Assembly: GCF_001905725.1 (NCBI RefSeq)
Contig: NZ_LIWB01000001.1
Location: 682,001-746,000 of the forward strand
Direction: 5' to 3'
Length of the DNA stretch: 64,000 nt
Source: Streptomyces sp. CB02400
GTDB lineage: Bacteria > Actinomycetota > Actinomycetes > Streptomycetales > Streptomycetaceae
The notes under the pieces were generated by a model that made no database searches, was not told where the DNA came from, and was given only the letters and a program-made list of their open reading frames with translations. Shown in pieces: positions 8,811 to 18,580 of the stretch. The translations under genes were made by a program, and so were the position numbers. Within the stretch, counting starts at the first letter, position 1. The number at the start of each line of letters is the position of its first letter.

Positions 8811-9653
8811 GTGAAGCAGGGCACGCAGGGGTCCGCCGTGACGGGGGACGCGGCGACCGGGCCGGCCGCCGTGGGGCGGTTCCGGATTCCCGTCCAGCCG
8901 GCGGCGCAGGGTGCGGAGCCGGAGCGTGATCGGGGTGACCGGCGTGACCGGCCGGGCTGTGCCGAGGGGGGTGCCGTGCGCGGTGAGCACACGCACGGCG
9001 AGACCGCCCTTCCGCGGCCCCGGGCCGCCGTCCAGCGGTCCTCCGTGCGCGGGCAGGTCCTCGACGCCCTGCGCACCGCGCTGGTGACGGGTGACCTGCG
9101 GCCCGGTGAGGTGTACTCGGCCCCTGTGCTGGCGGAGCGGTTCGGGGTTTCCGCGACGCCCGTCCGGGAGGCAATGCAGCAGCTCACGCTGGAGGGTGCG
9201 GTCGAGGTCGTGCCCAACCGGGGGTTCCGGGTCGTCGAGCGGGGGGCGCGGGAGCTGGCCGAGCTCGCCGAGATCCGGGCGTTGATCGAGATGCCGGTGA
9301 TGATGCGGTTGGCGCGGACGGTGTCCGCCGAGCGGTGGGCCGAGCTGCGGCCGCTCGCGGAGGCCACGGTCCGGGCGGCGTCCTCCGGGTGCCGGGCCAC
9401 GTACGCGGAGGCCGATCGGGCCTTTCACCGGGCGGTGCTCGGGCTCGCGGGCAACGAGCAGCTGGTCCGTATCGCGGAGGATCTGCACCGGCGTGCGCAG
9501 TGGCCGCTGGTGGGGGGTGCTTCCGGTGGCCGCGGGCGGGCGGAGCTGGTGGCTGACGCCCATGAGCACACGGCGCTGCTGGACGCGTTGATCGCGGGGG
9601 ATTTCGATGTGGTGCGCTCGTTGGTGGGGGAGCATTTCAACGAGGCGGTGTGA
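8811..9653 (+). CDS. GntR-family transcriptional regulator (FCD type)
   Basis: A 280-residue regulator starting at GTG 8811 behind a strong AGGAGG (8800-8805). The first about 80 residues are a low-complexity extension not usual in the family. The winged HTH follows (RSSVRGQVLDALRTALVTG ... PVLAERFGVSATPVREAMQQL), then an all-helical FCD effector domain with the expected His/Asp metal-site residues (ALIEMPVMMRL, EADRAFHRAVL, DAHEHTALLDAL). FCD regulators usually respond to organic acids or sugar acids. The target is not evident; neighbours share no pathway. An internal start near residue 60 would remove the extension but lacks a better ribosome binding site. Confidence 0.9.
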   Translation: MKQGTQGSAVTGDAATGPAAVGRFRIPVQPAAQGAEPERDRGDRRDRPGCAEGGAVRGEHTHGETALPRPRAAVQRSSVRGQVLDALRTALVTGDLRPGEVYSAPVLAERFGVSATPVREAMQQLTLEGAVEVVPNRGFRVVERGARELAELAEIRALIEMPVMMRLARTVSAERWAELRPLAEATVRAASSGCRATYAEADRAFHRAVLGLAGNEQLVRIAEDLHRRAQWPLVGGASGGRGRAELVADAHEHTALLDALIAGDFDVVRSLVGEHFNEAV

Positions 9654-9699
9654 GGGTGCCGGGTTTTTCCGCCCCGCCGCCCCTTCCCTTCCCGTTCCT

Positions 9700-9817
9700 G
9701 GGGGCTGCGCCCCCAGACCCCCTTTCGGCCCTGGACGGGCCTCTTCCTCAAACGCCGGACGGGCTGATTTCAGCCCGTCCGGCGTTTGAGGAGCGGGGGT
9801 CCGGGGGCAGCGCCCCC
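9700..9817. terminator. Large nested hairpin, bidirectional terminator
   Basis: A perfect 20-bp inverted repeat (9747-9766 and 9771-9790, loop ATTT) is nested in a second, imperfect one (about 9700-9722 against 9795-9817). It lies between the convergent GntR and TPR-like genes, as expected for a terminator. Arms containing CGCCGGACGGGCTG recur between genes in many Streptomyces chromosomes. Confidence 0.85.
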
Positions 9818-9854
9818 GGAGTCGGGACGGGAAGGGGCGGCGGGGGCGACGTCC

Positions 9855-10631
9855 CTACGCCGTCGCCGCCCCCGGCGGTGCCAGCTGGTGGGCGAGCCAC
9901 GTAGGGACGCCTCCCAGGAGGCGGAAGAGACGGCGGGCCTCCTCGCGGAGACGGCTGGCTTCCGGTTCGGTCTCCGTGTCGGCCAGGGAGACCAGGGCCG
10001 GGGCCGTGCCGACGAGGTAGCCCAACTCCTCGCGGATGCGGAGGGATTCGGCGAATCCGTGCCGGGCCTCCGCCAACTCGCCCTCACGCAGGGCCAGTCC
10101 GGCCAGATGGCGCCAAGTCGCCGACAGCAGCAGCGGATCGGCGTGTGCGGTGGCGCCCGCGTGGGCGCGGCGGTACGCGGCCCGTGCCGCCTGCGGCGAC
10201 CGGGTGAGGTTCTCGGCGATCAGCCCGCGCCGGAAGTCCAGCAGGGCCCGCCCCACCGCCCCCGGAGCGATCAGCGCCGCCGCCCGGCCGAGCGCGGCCC
10301 GCGCCTCATCCGCCCGGTCGCGTACGGAGAACAGGGTGGCGGCGTAGGCCAAGTACCCGCGTTCACAAGCGGCCGCCCCCCGCTCGTCGTCCGTGTGCGC
10401 CAGTGCCTCGGCCGTACGCAGCGCGTCCTCGGCCTCCCCCCACCCCGCCTCGGTGTACAGACACCGCTCCACCAGCAGCGACGCCCGCTGCAGCGCCGCC
10501 TCCGGGCCGACGGGTTCGAGCAGGGCGGCGGCGTCGGCCCAGCAGGCACGGGAGCGCAGTCGCCACACCGCCGTCTGGAGGGGATCGTCATCGGCGGTCG
10601 TTCCGTCACCGGACATGGCGGTATGCGCCAC
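9855..10631 (-). CDS. TPR-like helical repeat protein of unknown function
   Basis: About 258 residues, rich in Ala and helical throughout, with degenerate tetratricopeptide-like pairs: AEDALRTAEALAHTDDERGA, AGLALREGELAEARHGFAES, LADTETEPEASRLREEARRL. It has no signal peptide or membrane segment, so it should be a cytoplasmic protein-interaction scaffold. GTG 10631 is preferred over GTG 10649 because GGGGAGGG precedes it by four bases. It is transcribed alone, downstream of and in the same direction as the PucR gene. No specific partner can be named. Confidence 0.75.
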   Translation of the reverse strand: MAHTAMSGDGTTADDDPLQTAVWRLRSRACWADAAALLEPVGPEAALQRASLLVERCLYTEAGWGEAEDALRTAEALAHTDDERGAAACERGYLAYAATLFSVRDRADEARAALGRAAALIAPGAVGRALLDFRRGLIAENLTRSPQAARAAYRRAHAGATAHADPLLLSATWRHLAGLALREGELAEARHGFAESLRIREELGYLVGTAPALVSLADTETEPEASRLREEARRLFRLLGGVPTWLAHQLAPPGAATA

Positions 10632-10776
10632 GTTGCCCTCCCCGAGCACGCCATCGAGCTGTTGAGTGGTGGCCGCATCTCAGCACGAACCACCGGGCCC
10701 GGCCAAGAGGGTGGGTGAAGGATTTCACAAAGTCCTGGATCACGGGCCCGAATCGCGGGCCCGGCTCCGGACGGGC

Positions 10777-12465
10777 TCAGCTCATCCGCAGCGCGAGGAA
10801 GAAGTCCAGCTTGTCCTCCAGCCGGGACAGGTCACGGCCCGTCAGCTGTTCGATGCGGCCGACGCGGTAGCGCAGCGTGTTGACGTGCAGGTGGAGACGG
10901 GACGCGCAGCGGGTCCAGGAACCGTCGCAGTCGAGGAACGCCTCCAGGGTGGGGATCAGCTCGGCGCGGTGCCGGCGGTCGTAGTCCCGCAGCGGATCGA
11001 GGAGACGGGCGGTGAAGGCACGCCGTACGTCGTCGGGGACGAAGGGCAGCAGCAGCACGTGCGAGGCCAGCTCCTGGTGGCCGGCCGCGCAGACCCGGCC
11101 CTGGCGGGCCGCGGCCACGCGCCGGGCGTGCCGTGCCTCCTCCAGCGCCCCGCGCAGCCCCTCCGCCGAGTGCACGGCGGCGGAGACGCCGAGGGTGAGC
11201 CGGCCGTCGCCGTCGAGCCCGGCCGTGAGCGGGTCGCGCACGGACGCGAGGAGCGCGTCGGCGAGGATGCCGGTACCGGAGCCGTCGTGCTCGCCGGTCA
11301 CCGAGGGCAGCGGTACGAGGGCGATCGCCTCGTCGCCGGTGTGGGCCACCGCGATGCGGTCGGAGTGCTCGGGTCCCGTCGACGCCGGGTCGACCAGGAT
11401 CTCCTCCAGCAGCGCCTGGGTCACCGGCCCGCCGTCGGCCTCCCCGCCGTCCCAGTCGACGCGGGCCACCACGACCTGCCAGTGCGGCGCGGTCCCCAGC
11501 CCGGGCAGCAGCACCGGCGCGGCCACCCGCAGCCGCGCCGCGATCTCGGCGGGCGCGGCGCCCGTCTGTACCAGCTCCAGCACCTCCTGCGCGAGCCGCC
11601 GCCGCACCGTGCGCGCCGCGTCCCTGCGGTCCCGCTCGACGGCGATCAGCTGGGTGACGCCGTGCAGCAGGTCCAGCCGCTCCCCGGCCCAGTCCCCGGC
11701 GTCCGCCTCGACCGCCAGCACCCAGTCCGACAGCACCGTCTCGCGCACGTCGCGCGACGTCGGCGCGGAACGCCCGCTGCCGCGCACCGGGAAGAGGCTG
11801 TACGTCGTCTGGCCCAGCGTGACCCGGTGCGGGCCGGGCCGGCCGGTGCGGGCGGCCGCCAGCTGCTCCGCGGCGAGCCGTGCGCACACGTCGGCGGGCA
11901 GCGCCGGTTCCGCCTCCCGCGACCCGGCGGCCTTCGAGCCCGCGATCAGCCGGCCGGTGGGCGACAGCAGCCAGGCCCGCAGGTCCAGGTCGGAACCGAG
12001 CAGGTCCAGTACGACATCGGGGCCGCCGCCCGCCGGACCGGAGGTCATCATCCGCCGATGCCGGTCCACCACGGCCGCCAGGTCCCCGGCGCGCTCGCCG
12101 GACACCTGCCGTACGACGTGCTCGGTGATGGTCGCGAAGGCCACCGACTCGTGCACCTCGAACAAGGGCAGCCGGTGCCGCGCACAGGCCACGACCAGGT
12201 CGTCCGGGACGTAGCCGAACTCCGCCGTACCGGCCGCGACGGCGGCCACCCCGGCCTGCGCCAGGCTCCGTACGAACGGCTCGGAGTCCGCCGCGTCCCG
12301 GCGCCAGGCAAGGCCCGTGAGCACCAGTTCCCCGCCGGAGAGATAGCGGCTGGGGTCCCTCAGATCGGTGGTCATCACCCCGCGCACACCGCGTTCCAGC
12401 TCGTCCTCGCCGCCGAGCAGCTTCAGGCCCAGCGCGTCGGTGTCCAGCAGTGCGCGCAGCCGCAT
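10777..12465 (-). CDS. PucR-family transcriptional regulator of purine catabolism
   Basis: A 562-residue protein with an N-terminal PucR-like sensory domain (MRLRALLDTDALGLKLLGG ... DPSRYLSGGELVLTGLAW, residues 1-125), a central GGDEF-like/CdaR region and a C-terminal HTH_30 (SWTRCASRLHLHVNTLRYRV followed by GRIEQLTG). PucR proteins activate or repress purine degradation genes in response to pathway intermediates such as allantoin. It is divergent from the xanthine dehydrogenase operon across a 344-bp spacer, the classic position for a dedicated regulator, and so likely controls the genes from 12810 onward and itself. Confidence 0.9.
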   Translation of the reverse strand: MRLRALLDTDALGLKLLGGEDELERGVRGVMTTDLRDPSRYLSGGELVLTGLAWRRDAADSEPFVRSLAQAGVAAVAAGTAEFGYVPDDLVVACARHRLPLFEVHESVAFATITEHVVRQVSGERAGDLAAVVDRHRRMMTSGPAGGGPDVVLDLLGSDLDLRAWLLSPTGRLIAGSKAAGSREAEPALPADVCARLAAEQLAAARTGRPGPHRVTLGQTTYSLFPVRGSGRSAPTSRDVRETVLSDWVLAVEADAGDWAGERLDLLHGVTQLIAVERDRRDAARTVRRRLAQEVLELVQTGAAPAEIAARLRVAAPVLLPGLGTAPHWQVVVARVDWDGGEADGGPVTQALLEEILVDPASTGPEHSDRIAVAHTGDEAIALVPLPSVTGEHDGSGTGILADALLASVRDPLTAGLDGDGRLTLGVSAAVHSAEGLRGALEEARHARRVAAARQGRVCAAGHQELASHVLLLPFVPDDVRRAFTARLLDPLRDYDRRHRAELIPTLEAFLDCDGSWTRCASRLHLHVNTLRYRVGRIEQLTGRDLSRLEDKLDFFLALRMS

Positions 12466-12809
12466 TCTCGTCTCCGTCGTTTCTTGTCTCGATAGCTGTG
12501 GTGGACCATGGAGGGGTCTTCCGGAGAGGGCCCGTCGGGTGGCTGATCAGCGGTGTCGGCCGTGTCCTGGACCGTGTCCCCTGTTTCCGGAGGAAGGTGG
12601 GGAGGCTACAGAGGACCTCCGTTCATACGAATCTACAAGATGCCCTCGCTGGCCAGCCAACTCCTTCATGGTTTCCGTGACTGACCCCAGCGGAGCGCAC
12701 GGCGGTGTACTGGCCGCACTCCGAGTGAACCGCACAGGAACGAGCCGGGCCCGCCGCACACGGATTGGCTTGATCCGTACGCCCCACGAGACGAAGAAGA
12801 GAGCCGGTC
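12466..12809. promoter_or_regulatory. Divergent promoter region of the PucR gene and xanthine dehydrogenase operon
   Basis: No gene is seen in these 344 bp. Nearest the operon, 12760-12778 is an inverted repeat ACGGAT-N7-ATCCGT, 31 bp before the first start codon. That position would overlap the promoter or leader and suits an operator, possibly of the divergent PucR protein. The assignment is inference. Confidence 0.5.
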
Positions 12810-13699
12810 ATGGACTTCCTTCGCCCCGCCAGCTGGGAGGAGGCGCTCGCCGCGAAGGCCGAGCACCCCGCCGCTGTGCCGATTGCGGGTGGCACCGACG
12901 TGATGGTCGAGATCAACTTCGACCACCGCCGGCCCGAGTACCTGATGGACCTGAACCGCGTCGGCGACCTGTACGAATGGGAGGTCGGCGAGGACAGCGT
13001 ACGGCTCGGTGCCTCCGTCCCGTACTCGAAGATCATGGAGCACCTGCGCGCCGAGCTGCCGGGTCTCGCCCTCGCCTCCCACACGGTCGCCTCCCCGCAG
13101 ATCCGCAACCGCGGCGGCGTCGGCGGCAACCTCGGCACCGCCTCCCCGGCCGGCGACGCCCACCCGGCGCTGCTCGCCGCCGGCGCCGAGGTCGAGGTGG
13201 AGTCGGTGCGCGGGTCGCGCCGCATCCCCATCGACGCGTTCTACACCGGCGTGAAGCGCAACGCGCTGGCGCCCGACGAGCTGATCCGCGCCGTCCACAT
13301 CAAGAAGGCCGAAGGACCCCAGCAGTACTCCAAGGTCGGCACCCGCAACGCCATGGTCATCGCCGTGTGCGCCTTCGGCCTTGCCCTGCATCCCGGGACG
13401 CGGACGGTGCGTACGGGGATCGGTTCGGCCGCTCCCACGCCCATCCGGGCGCAGGCCGCCGAGGAGTTCCTGAACGCGGCGCTGGAGGAGGGCGGCTTCT
13501 GGGACAACGGGAAGATCATCACCCCCTCCGTCGCGAAGCGGTTCGCCGACCTGTGCGCCGGCGCCTGCAACCCGATCGACGACGTGCGCGGCACCGCGAG
13601 CTACCGCCGTCACGCGGTCGGTGTCATGGCCCGCCGCACCCTGACCTGGACCTGGGAGTCGTACCGCGACGCCCGCCGCATCACGGAGGGAGCCGCGTA

Positions 13700-13700
<1 letters not shown>
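12810..13700 (+). CDS. Xanthine dehydrogenase FAD-binding subunit
   Basis: A 296-residue CoxM/XdhB-type protein. The FAD pyrophosphate-binding motif is seen as PIAGGTDVMVEIN (residues about 24-36) and the second FAD signature as NRGGVGGNLGTASPAGDAHPAL (about 100-120, quoted in part: NRGGVGGNLGTASPAGD). It carries electrons from the iron-sulfur subunit to NAD+ during oxidation of hypoxanthine and xanthine to urate. It is the first gene of the operon; its stop overlaps the next ATG by one base (TAATG at 13698-13702), implying coupled translation. The start has AGAGAGCC-type purines upstream. Confidence 0.93.
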
Positions 13701-14272
<572 letters not shown>

Positions 14273-14274
14273 GC

Positions 14275-16659
14275 ATGCCGACGAACGGTGTTCCCACCAA
14301 GATCACGCAGGGCTCGGGGACCAGGGGCGGCATCGGCGAGTCCACCCTCCGCCCGGACGGCACCCTCAAGGTCACCGGCGAGTTCGCGTACTCCTCCGAC
14401 ATGTGGCACGAGGACATGTTGTGGGGCCACATCCTGCGCTCCACCGTCGCCCACGCCGAGATCGTGTCGATCGACACCAGTGAGGCCCTCGCCACCCCCG
14501 GCGTCTACGCCGTGATGACGTACGACGACCTGCCGACCGATGTGAAGAACTACGGTCTGGAGATCCAGGACACCCCCGTCCTCGCGCACGGCAAGGTCCG
14601 CCACCACGGCGAACCGGTCGCGATCGTCGCCGCCGACCACCCGGAGACCGCCCGCCGCGCCGCCGCCAAGATCAAGGTCGACTACCGAGACCTCCCCGTC
14701 ATCACCGACGAGGCCTCCGCCACCGCACCCGACGCGGTCCTCGTCCACGAGAACCGCGACGACCACCACAGCGGCCACGTCCCGCACCCCAACATCGTCC
14801 ACCGTCAGCCCATCGTGCGCGGCGACGTGGACGCGGCCCGGCGCCGCGCGGACGTGATCGTCGAGGGCGAGTACACCTTCGGCATGCAGGACCAGGCCTT
14901 CCTCGGCCCCGAGTCCGGCCTCGCCGTGCCCGAGGAGGACGGCGGCGTCCACCTCTACATCGCCACCCAGTGGCTCCACTCCGACCTGCGCCAGATCGCG
15001 CCCGTCCTCGGCCTGCCCGAGGACAAGGTACGGATGACCCTGGCCGGCGTCGGCGGCGCGTTCGGCGGACGCGAGGACCTGTCGATGCAGATCCACGCCT
15101 GCCTGCTGGCCCTGCGCACCGGCAAGCCCGTCAAGATCGTCTACAACCGTTTCGAGTCCTTCTTCGGCCACGTCCACCGCCACCCGGCCAAGCTGTTCTA
15201 CGAGCACGGCGCCACGGCGGACGGCAAGCTGACCCACGTCAAGTGCCGCATCGTCCTCGACGGCGGCGCGTACGCCTCCGCCTCCCCGGCCGTGGTCGGC
15301 AACGCCTCCTCGCTCGGCGTCGGCCCGTACGTCGTCGACGACGTCGACATCGAGGCCGTCGCCCTCTACACCAACAACCCGCCCTGCGGCGCCATGCGCG
15401 GCTTCGGCGCGGTGCAGGCGTGTTTCGCGTACGAGGCGCAGATGGACAAGCTGGCGGCGCGGCTCGGCATCGACCCGGTGGAGCTGAGGCAGCGCAACGC
15501 CATGGAGCAGGGCACGCTCATGCCCACCGGGCAGCCCGTCGACTCCCCGGCACCGGTCGCCGAACTCCTGCGCCGCGTCAAGGCGATGCCCATGCCACCG
15601 GAGCGCCAGTGGGAGTCCAGCGAGGGCGCCGACGTGCGCCAGCTCCCGGGCGGCCTGTCCAACACCACGCACGGCGAAGGCGTCGTACGCGGTGTCGGCT
15701 ACGCGGTCGGCATCAAGAACGTCGGCTTCTCCGAGGGCTTCGACGACTACTCCACCGCGCGGGTGCGGATGGAGGTGGTCGGCGGGGAGCCGATCGCCAC
15801 CGTGCACACCGCGATGGCGGAGGTCGGCCAGGGCGGTGTCACCGTCCACGCGCAGATCGCCCGCACCGAGCTGGGCGTCGGTCAGGTGACCATCCACCCG
15901 GCCAACACACAGGTGGGTTCGGCCGGTTCGACCTCCGCGTCGAGGCAGACGTACGTCACCGGCGGCGCGGTCAAGAACGCCTGCGAACTGGTCCGCGAGA
16001 AGGTGCTGGAACTCGGCCGGCGCAGGTTCGGGTCGTACCACCCGGCCTGGGCGAGTGCCGAACTCCTGCTGGAGGGCGGCAAGGTCGTCACCGACGGCGG
16101 CGAGGTGCTCGCCGACCTGGTGGACGTCCTCGGTGACGAGGCCGTCGAGGTCGAGGAGGAGTGGCGGCACCGGCCGACCGAACCCTTCGACCTGCGCACC
16201 GGCCAGGGCAACGGCCACGTCCAGTACTCCTTCGCCGCGCACCGCGCCGTCGTCGAGGTCGACACCGAACTCGGCCTGGTGAAGGTCATCGAACTGGCCT
16301 GCGCGCAGGACGTCGGCAAGGCGCTCAACCCGCTGTCCGTCATCGGCCAGATCCAGGGTGGCACCACCCAGGGCCTGGGCGTGGCGGTCATGGAGGAGAT
16401 CGTCGTCGACCCGAAGACCGCGAAGGTACGCAACCCGTCCTTCACGGACTACCTCATCCCCACCATCCTCGACACCCCGACCATCCCCGTCGACGTCCTG
16501 GAACTCGCCGACGACCACGCCCCCTACGGCCTGCGAGGCATCGGCGAGGCCCCCACCCTGTCCTCGACTCCCGCGGTCCTGGCAGCCATCCGCAACGCCA
16601 CGGGCCTGGAGCTCAACAGAACCCCGGTACGCCCGGAACACCTCACCGGGACCGTGTAA
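14275..16659 (+). CDS. Xanthine dehydrogenase molybdenum-cofactor-binding subunit
   Basis: A 794-residue catalytic subunit of the xanthine oxidase family: small CoxL_N domain to about residue 140, then two MoCo domains. Visible signatures are GGAFGGRED (about residue 261), PCGAMRGFGAVQA (about 370-382) and the C-terminal RGIGEAPTLSSTP that carries the catalytic glutamate. It hydroxylates hypoxanthine and xanthine in the cytoplasm. ATG 14275 follows the previous stop by two bases with GAGGGGG as ribosome binding site. A long in-frame open stretch upstream of this ATG overlaps the iron-sulfur gene and is not coding. Confidence 0.94.
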   Translation: MPTNGVPTKITQGSGTRGGIGESTLRPDGTLKVTGEFAYSSDMWHEDMLWGHILRSTVAHAEIVSIDTSEALATPGVYAVMTYDDLPTDVKNYGLEIQDTPVLAHGKVRHHGEPVAIVAADHPETARRAAAKIKVDYRDLPVITDEASATAPDAVLVHENRDDHHSGHVPHPNIVHRQPIVRGDVDAARRRADVIVEGEYTFGMQDQAFLGPESGLAVPEEDGGVHLYIATQWLHSDLRQIAPVLGLPEDKVRMTLAGVGGAFGGREDLSMQIHACLLALRTGKPVKIVYNRFESFFGHVHRHPAKLFYEHGATADGKLTHVKCRIVLDGGAYASASPAVVGNASSLGVGPYVVDDVDIEAVALYTNNPPCGAMRGFGAVQACFAYEAQMDKLAARLGIDPVELRQRNAMEQGTLMPTGQPVDSPAPVAELLRRVKAMPMPPERQWESSEGADVRQLPGGLSNTTHGEGVVRGVGYAVGIKNVGFSEGFDDYSTARVRMEVVGGEPIATVHTAMAEVGQGGVTVHAQIARTELGVGQVTIHPANTQVGSAGSTSASRQTYVTGGAVKNACELVREKVLELGRRRFGSYHPAWASAELLLEGGKVVTDGGEVLADLVDVLGDEAVEVEEEWRHRPTEPFDLRTGQGNGHVQYSFAAHRAVVEVDTELGLVKVIELACAQDVGKALNPLSVIGQIQGGTTQGLGVAVMEEIVVDPKTAKVRNPSFTDYLIPTILDTPTIPVDVLELADDHAPYGLRGIGEAPTLSSTPAVLAAIRNATGLELNRTPVRPEHLTGTV

Positions 16660-17072
16660 CCCCTGTGCCGCCGCGGGCAATCGCGCGGCACCCCGCACAG
16701 CCCCGCCGCTCGCTGCGGGCAGCAAGCGGCACGTGGCAACACCACCCGCCGCCGCGGTCAGCGTGCGGCACCCCGCAACAACCCCACCGCCGCCGCGGTC
16801 AGCGTGCGGCACACCGCCACACCCCCGCCGCCGCTGCGGGCAGTCGTGCCTCCCCCCCCAGTGCCTTAAAGGCCTGGGAGGCGCCCCCGGGGCGGCACGG
16901 GTGGGCGCAGCGGCACCCCGACGCCGGGCAGGCGACCCCACCCCCGGTCGCCCCCAGCGCCGTACACCTGTTCGTCTCGGGCCGTCCCCCGGGTCGTGCA
17001 CCTCCCCAAATCCCGACCCTGCCCCAAGCGGCAGCGTCCGGGTGCCCCTATGAACCTTGGGAGCAGGCCCAC
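16660..17072. repeat. Repeat-rich spacer before the purine permease
   Basis: This 413-bp gap has no gene. It contains two identical 25-base copies at 16747-16771 and 16788-16812 (period 41 bp) plus diverged relatives at about 16664, 16700 and 16825, each a GC-rich dyad around GGCAC. Further on, about 16855-16900, a TGCCTTAAAGGCCTGGGAGG segment occurs, a type often seen between Streptomyces genes. It could attenuate read-through from the dehydrogenase operon into the permease. Confidence 0.6.
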
Positions 17073-18530
17073 ATGACCCAGCAGTCACTCGAGCCGGTGA
17101 CGACCGCCGACGACGCGGGCGCGGGAACCCGCGTCCCCGCCGGCCGTTCCTGGCTCGACCGGTACTTCCACATCACCCACAGAGGATCCACCGTCGCCCG
17201 TGAAGTACGCGGCGGCGTCACCACCTTCATGGCGATGGCGTACATCCTCCTCCTCAACCCCCTCATACTCTCCGGCCAGGACGCCGCCGGAGACACCCTC
17301 GGCCGCACCGCCCTGATCACGGCGACCGCCTTCGCCGCCGCCCTCACCACGCTCCTGATGGGCTTCTTCGGCAAGGTGCCGCTCGCCCTCGCCGCCGGCC
17401 TCTCGGTCTCCGGCGTGCTCGCCTCGCAGGTCGCGCCCGTGATGACCTGGCCGCAGGCCATGGGCATGTGCGTGATGTACGGCGTGGTCATCATGCTGCT
17501 CGTGGTCACCGGCCTACGCGAGATGATCATGAACGCGATCCCGCTCGCGCTCAAGCACGCGATCACCATGGGCATCGGCCTGTTCGTCGCCCTGATCGGC
17601 TTCTACAAGGCCGGCTTCGTGCACCAGGGCGAGGCGACCCCGGTCGTCCTCGGCCCGGCGGGCGAACTGGCCGGCTGGCCGGTGCTCCTGTTCGCCGTCA
17701 CCCTCCTCGCCGTCTTCATGCTCCAGGCGCGCGGCATCCCCGGCGCCATCCTGATCGGAATCGTCGGCGGCACCGTACTCGCCGTCGCGCTCAACGCGTT
17801 CGGGGTCATCGACCCGAAGCAGTGGGCGAGCGGCGCCCCCGAACTGCACGGCAGCGCGGTCTCGATGCCCGACTTCTCGGTCTTCGGGGACGTCGAGTTC
17901 GGCGGCTGGGGCGAGGTCGGCGCGATGACGGTCGGCATGATCGTGTTCACGCTCGTCCTCGCCGGCTTCTTCGACGCGATGGCGACGATCATCGGCGTCG
18001 GCACCGAGGCGAAGCTCGCCGACGACAAGGGCCGGATGCCGGGCCTGTCCAAGGCGCTGTTCATCGACGGCGCCGGCGGCGCGATCGGCGGTGTCTCCGG
18101 GGCCTCCGGGCAGACGGTGTTCGTCGAGTCGGCGACCGGCGTCGGCGAGGGGGCCCGTACCGGCCTGTCCTCCGTCGTCACCGGGCTCTTCTTCGCCGCC
18201 TGCCTGTTCTTCACCCCGCTGACGGCGATCGTGCCGGGCGAGGTCGCCGCCGCCGCGCTGGTGGTGATCGGCGCGATGATGATGATGAACGCCCGCCATG
18301 TCGACTGGGCCGACCGCGCCACCGCGATCCCGGTGTTCCTGACGGTGGTGATCATGCCGTTCACGTACTCCATCACGGCGGGTGTCGCAGCCGGGGTCAT
18401 CTCGTACGCCGCGATCAAGGCCGCCCAGGGCAAGGCGCGGGAGATCGGGGCCTTCATGTGGGGCCTGACGCTGATCTTCGTCGTCTACTTCGCCCTCGCC
18501 CCGATCGAGAGCTGGCTGGGCGTGCGCTAG
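17073..18530 (+). CDS. NCS2-family purine permease (AzgA/PbuG type)
   Basis: A 485-residue integral membrane protein with 12-14 hydrophobic segments. The family signature TFMAMAYILLLNP lies at about residues 51-63, with FFDAMATIIGVGTEAKL (about 300) and GGVSGASGQTVFVESATGVGEGARTGL-type substrate-site loop (about 336-362, key motif GQTVFVESATGVGEG). AzgA/PbuG relatives import guanine, hypoxanthine or adenine with protons. Its place between xanthine dehydrogenase and XdhC suggests uptake of the pathway substrate. ATG 17073 follows GGGAGCAGG. The N-terminal 30 residues are a polar cytoplasmic leader. Confidence 0.92.
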   Translation: MTQQSLEPVTTADDAGAGTRVPAGRSWLDRYFHITHRGSTVAREVRGGVTTFMAMAYILLLNPLILSGQDAAGDTLGRTALITATAFAAALTTLLMGFFGKVPLALAAGLSVSGVLASQVAPVMTWPQAMGMCVMYGVVIMLLVVTGLREMIMNAIPLALKHAITMGIGLFVALIGFYKAGFVHQGEATPVVLGPAGELAGWPVLLFAVTLLAVFMLQARGIPGAILIGIVGGTVLAVALNAFGVIDPKQWASGAPELHGSAVSMPDFSVFGDVEFGGWGEVGAMTVGMIVFTLVLAGFFDAMATIIGVGTEAKLADDKGRMPGLSKALFIDGAGGAIGGVSGASGQTVFVESATGVGEGARTGLSSVVTGLFFAACLFFTPLTAIVPGEVAAAALVVIGAMMMMNARHVDWADRATAIPVFLTVVIMPFTYSITAGVAAGVISYAAIKAAQGKAREIGAFMWGLTLIFVVYFALAPIESWLGVR

Positions 18531-18580
18531 CCGCCGTTCGCGGGAACCTGTCACGCAACCGCAGTCGAGGAGAGCGAGAG

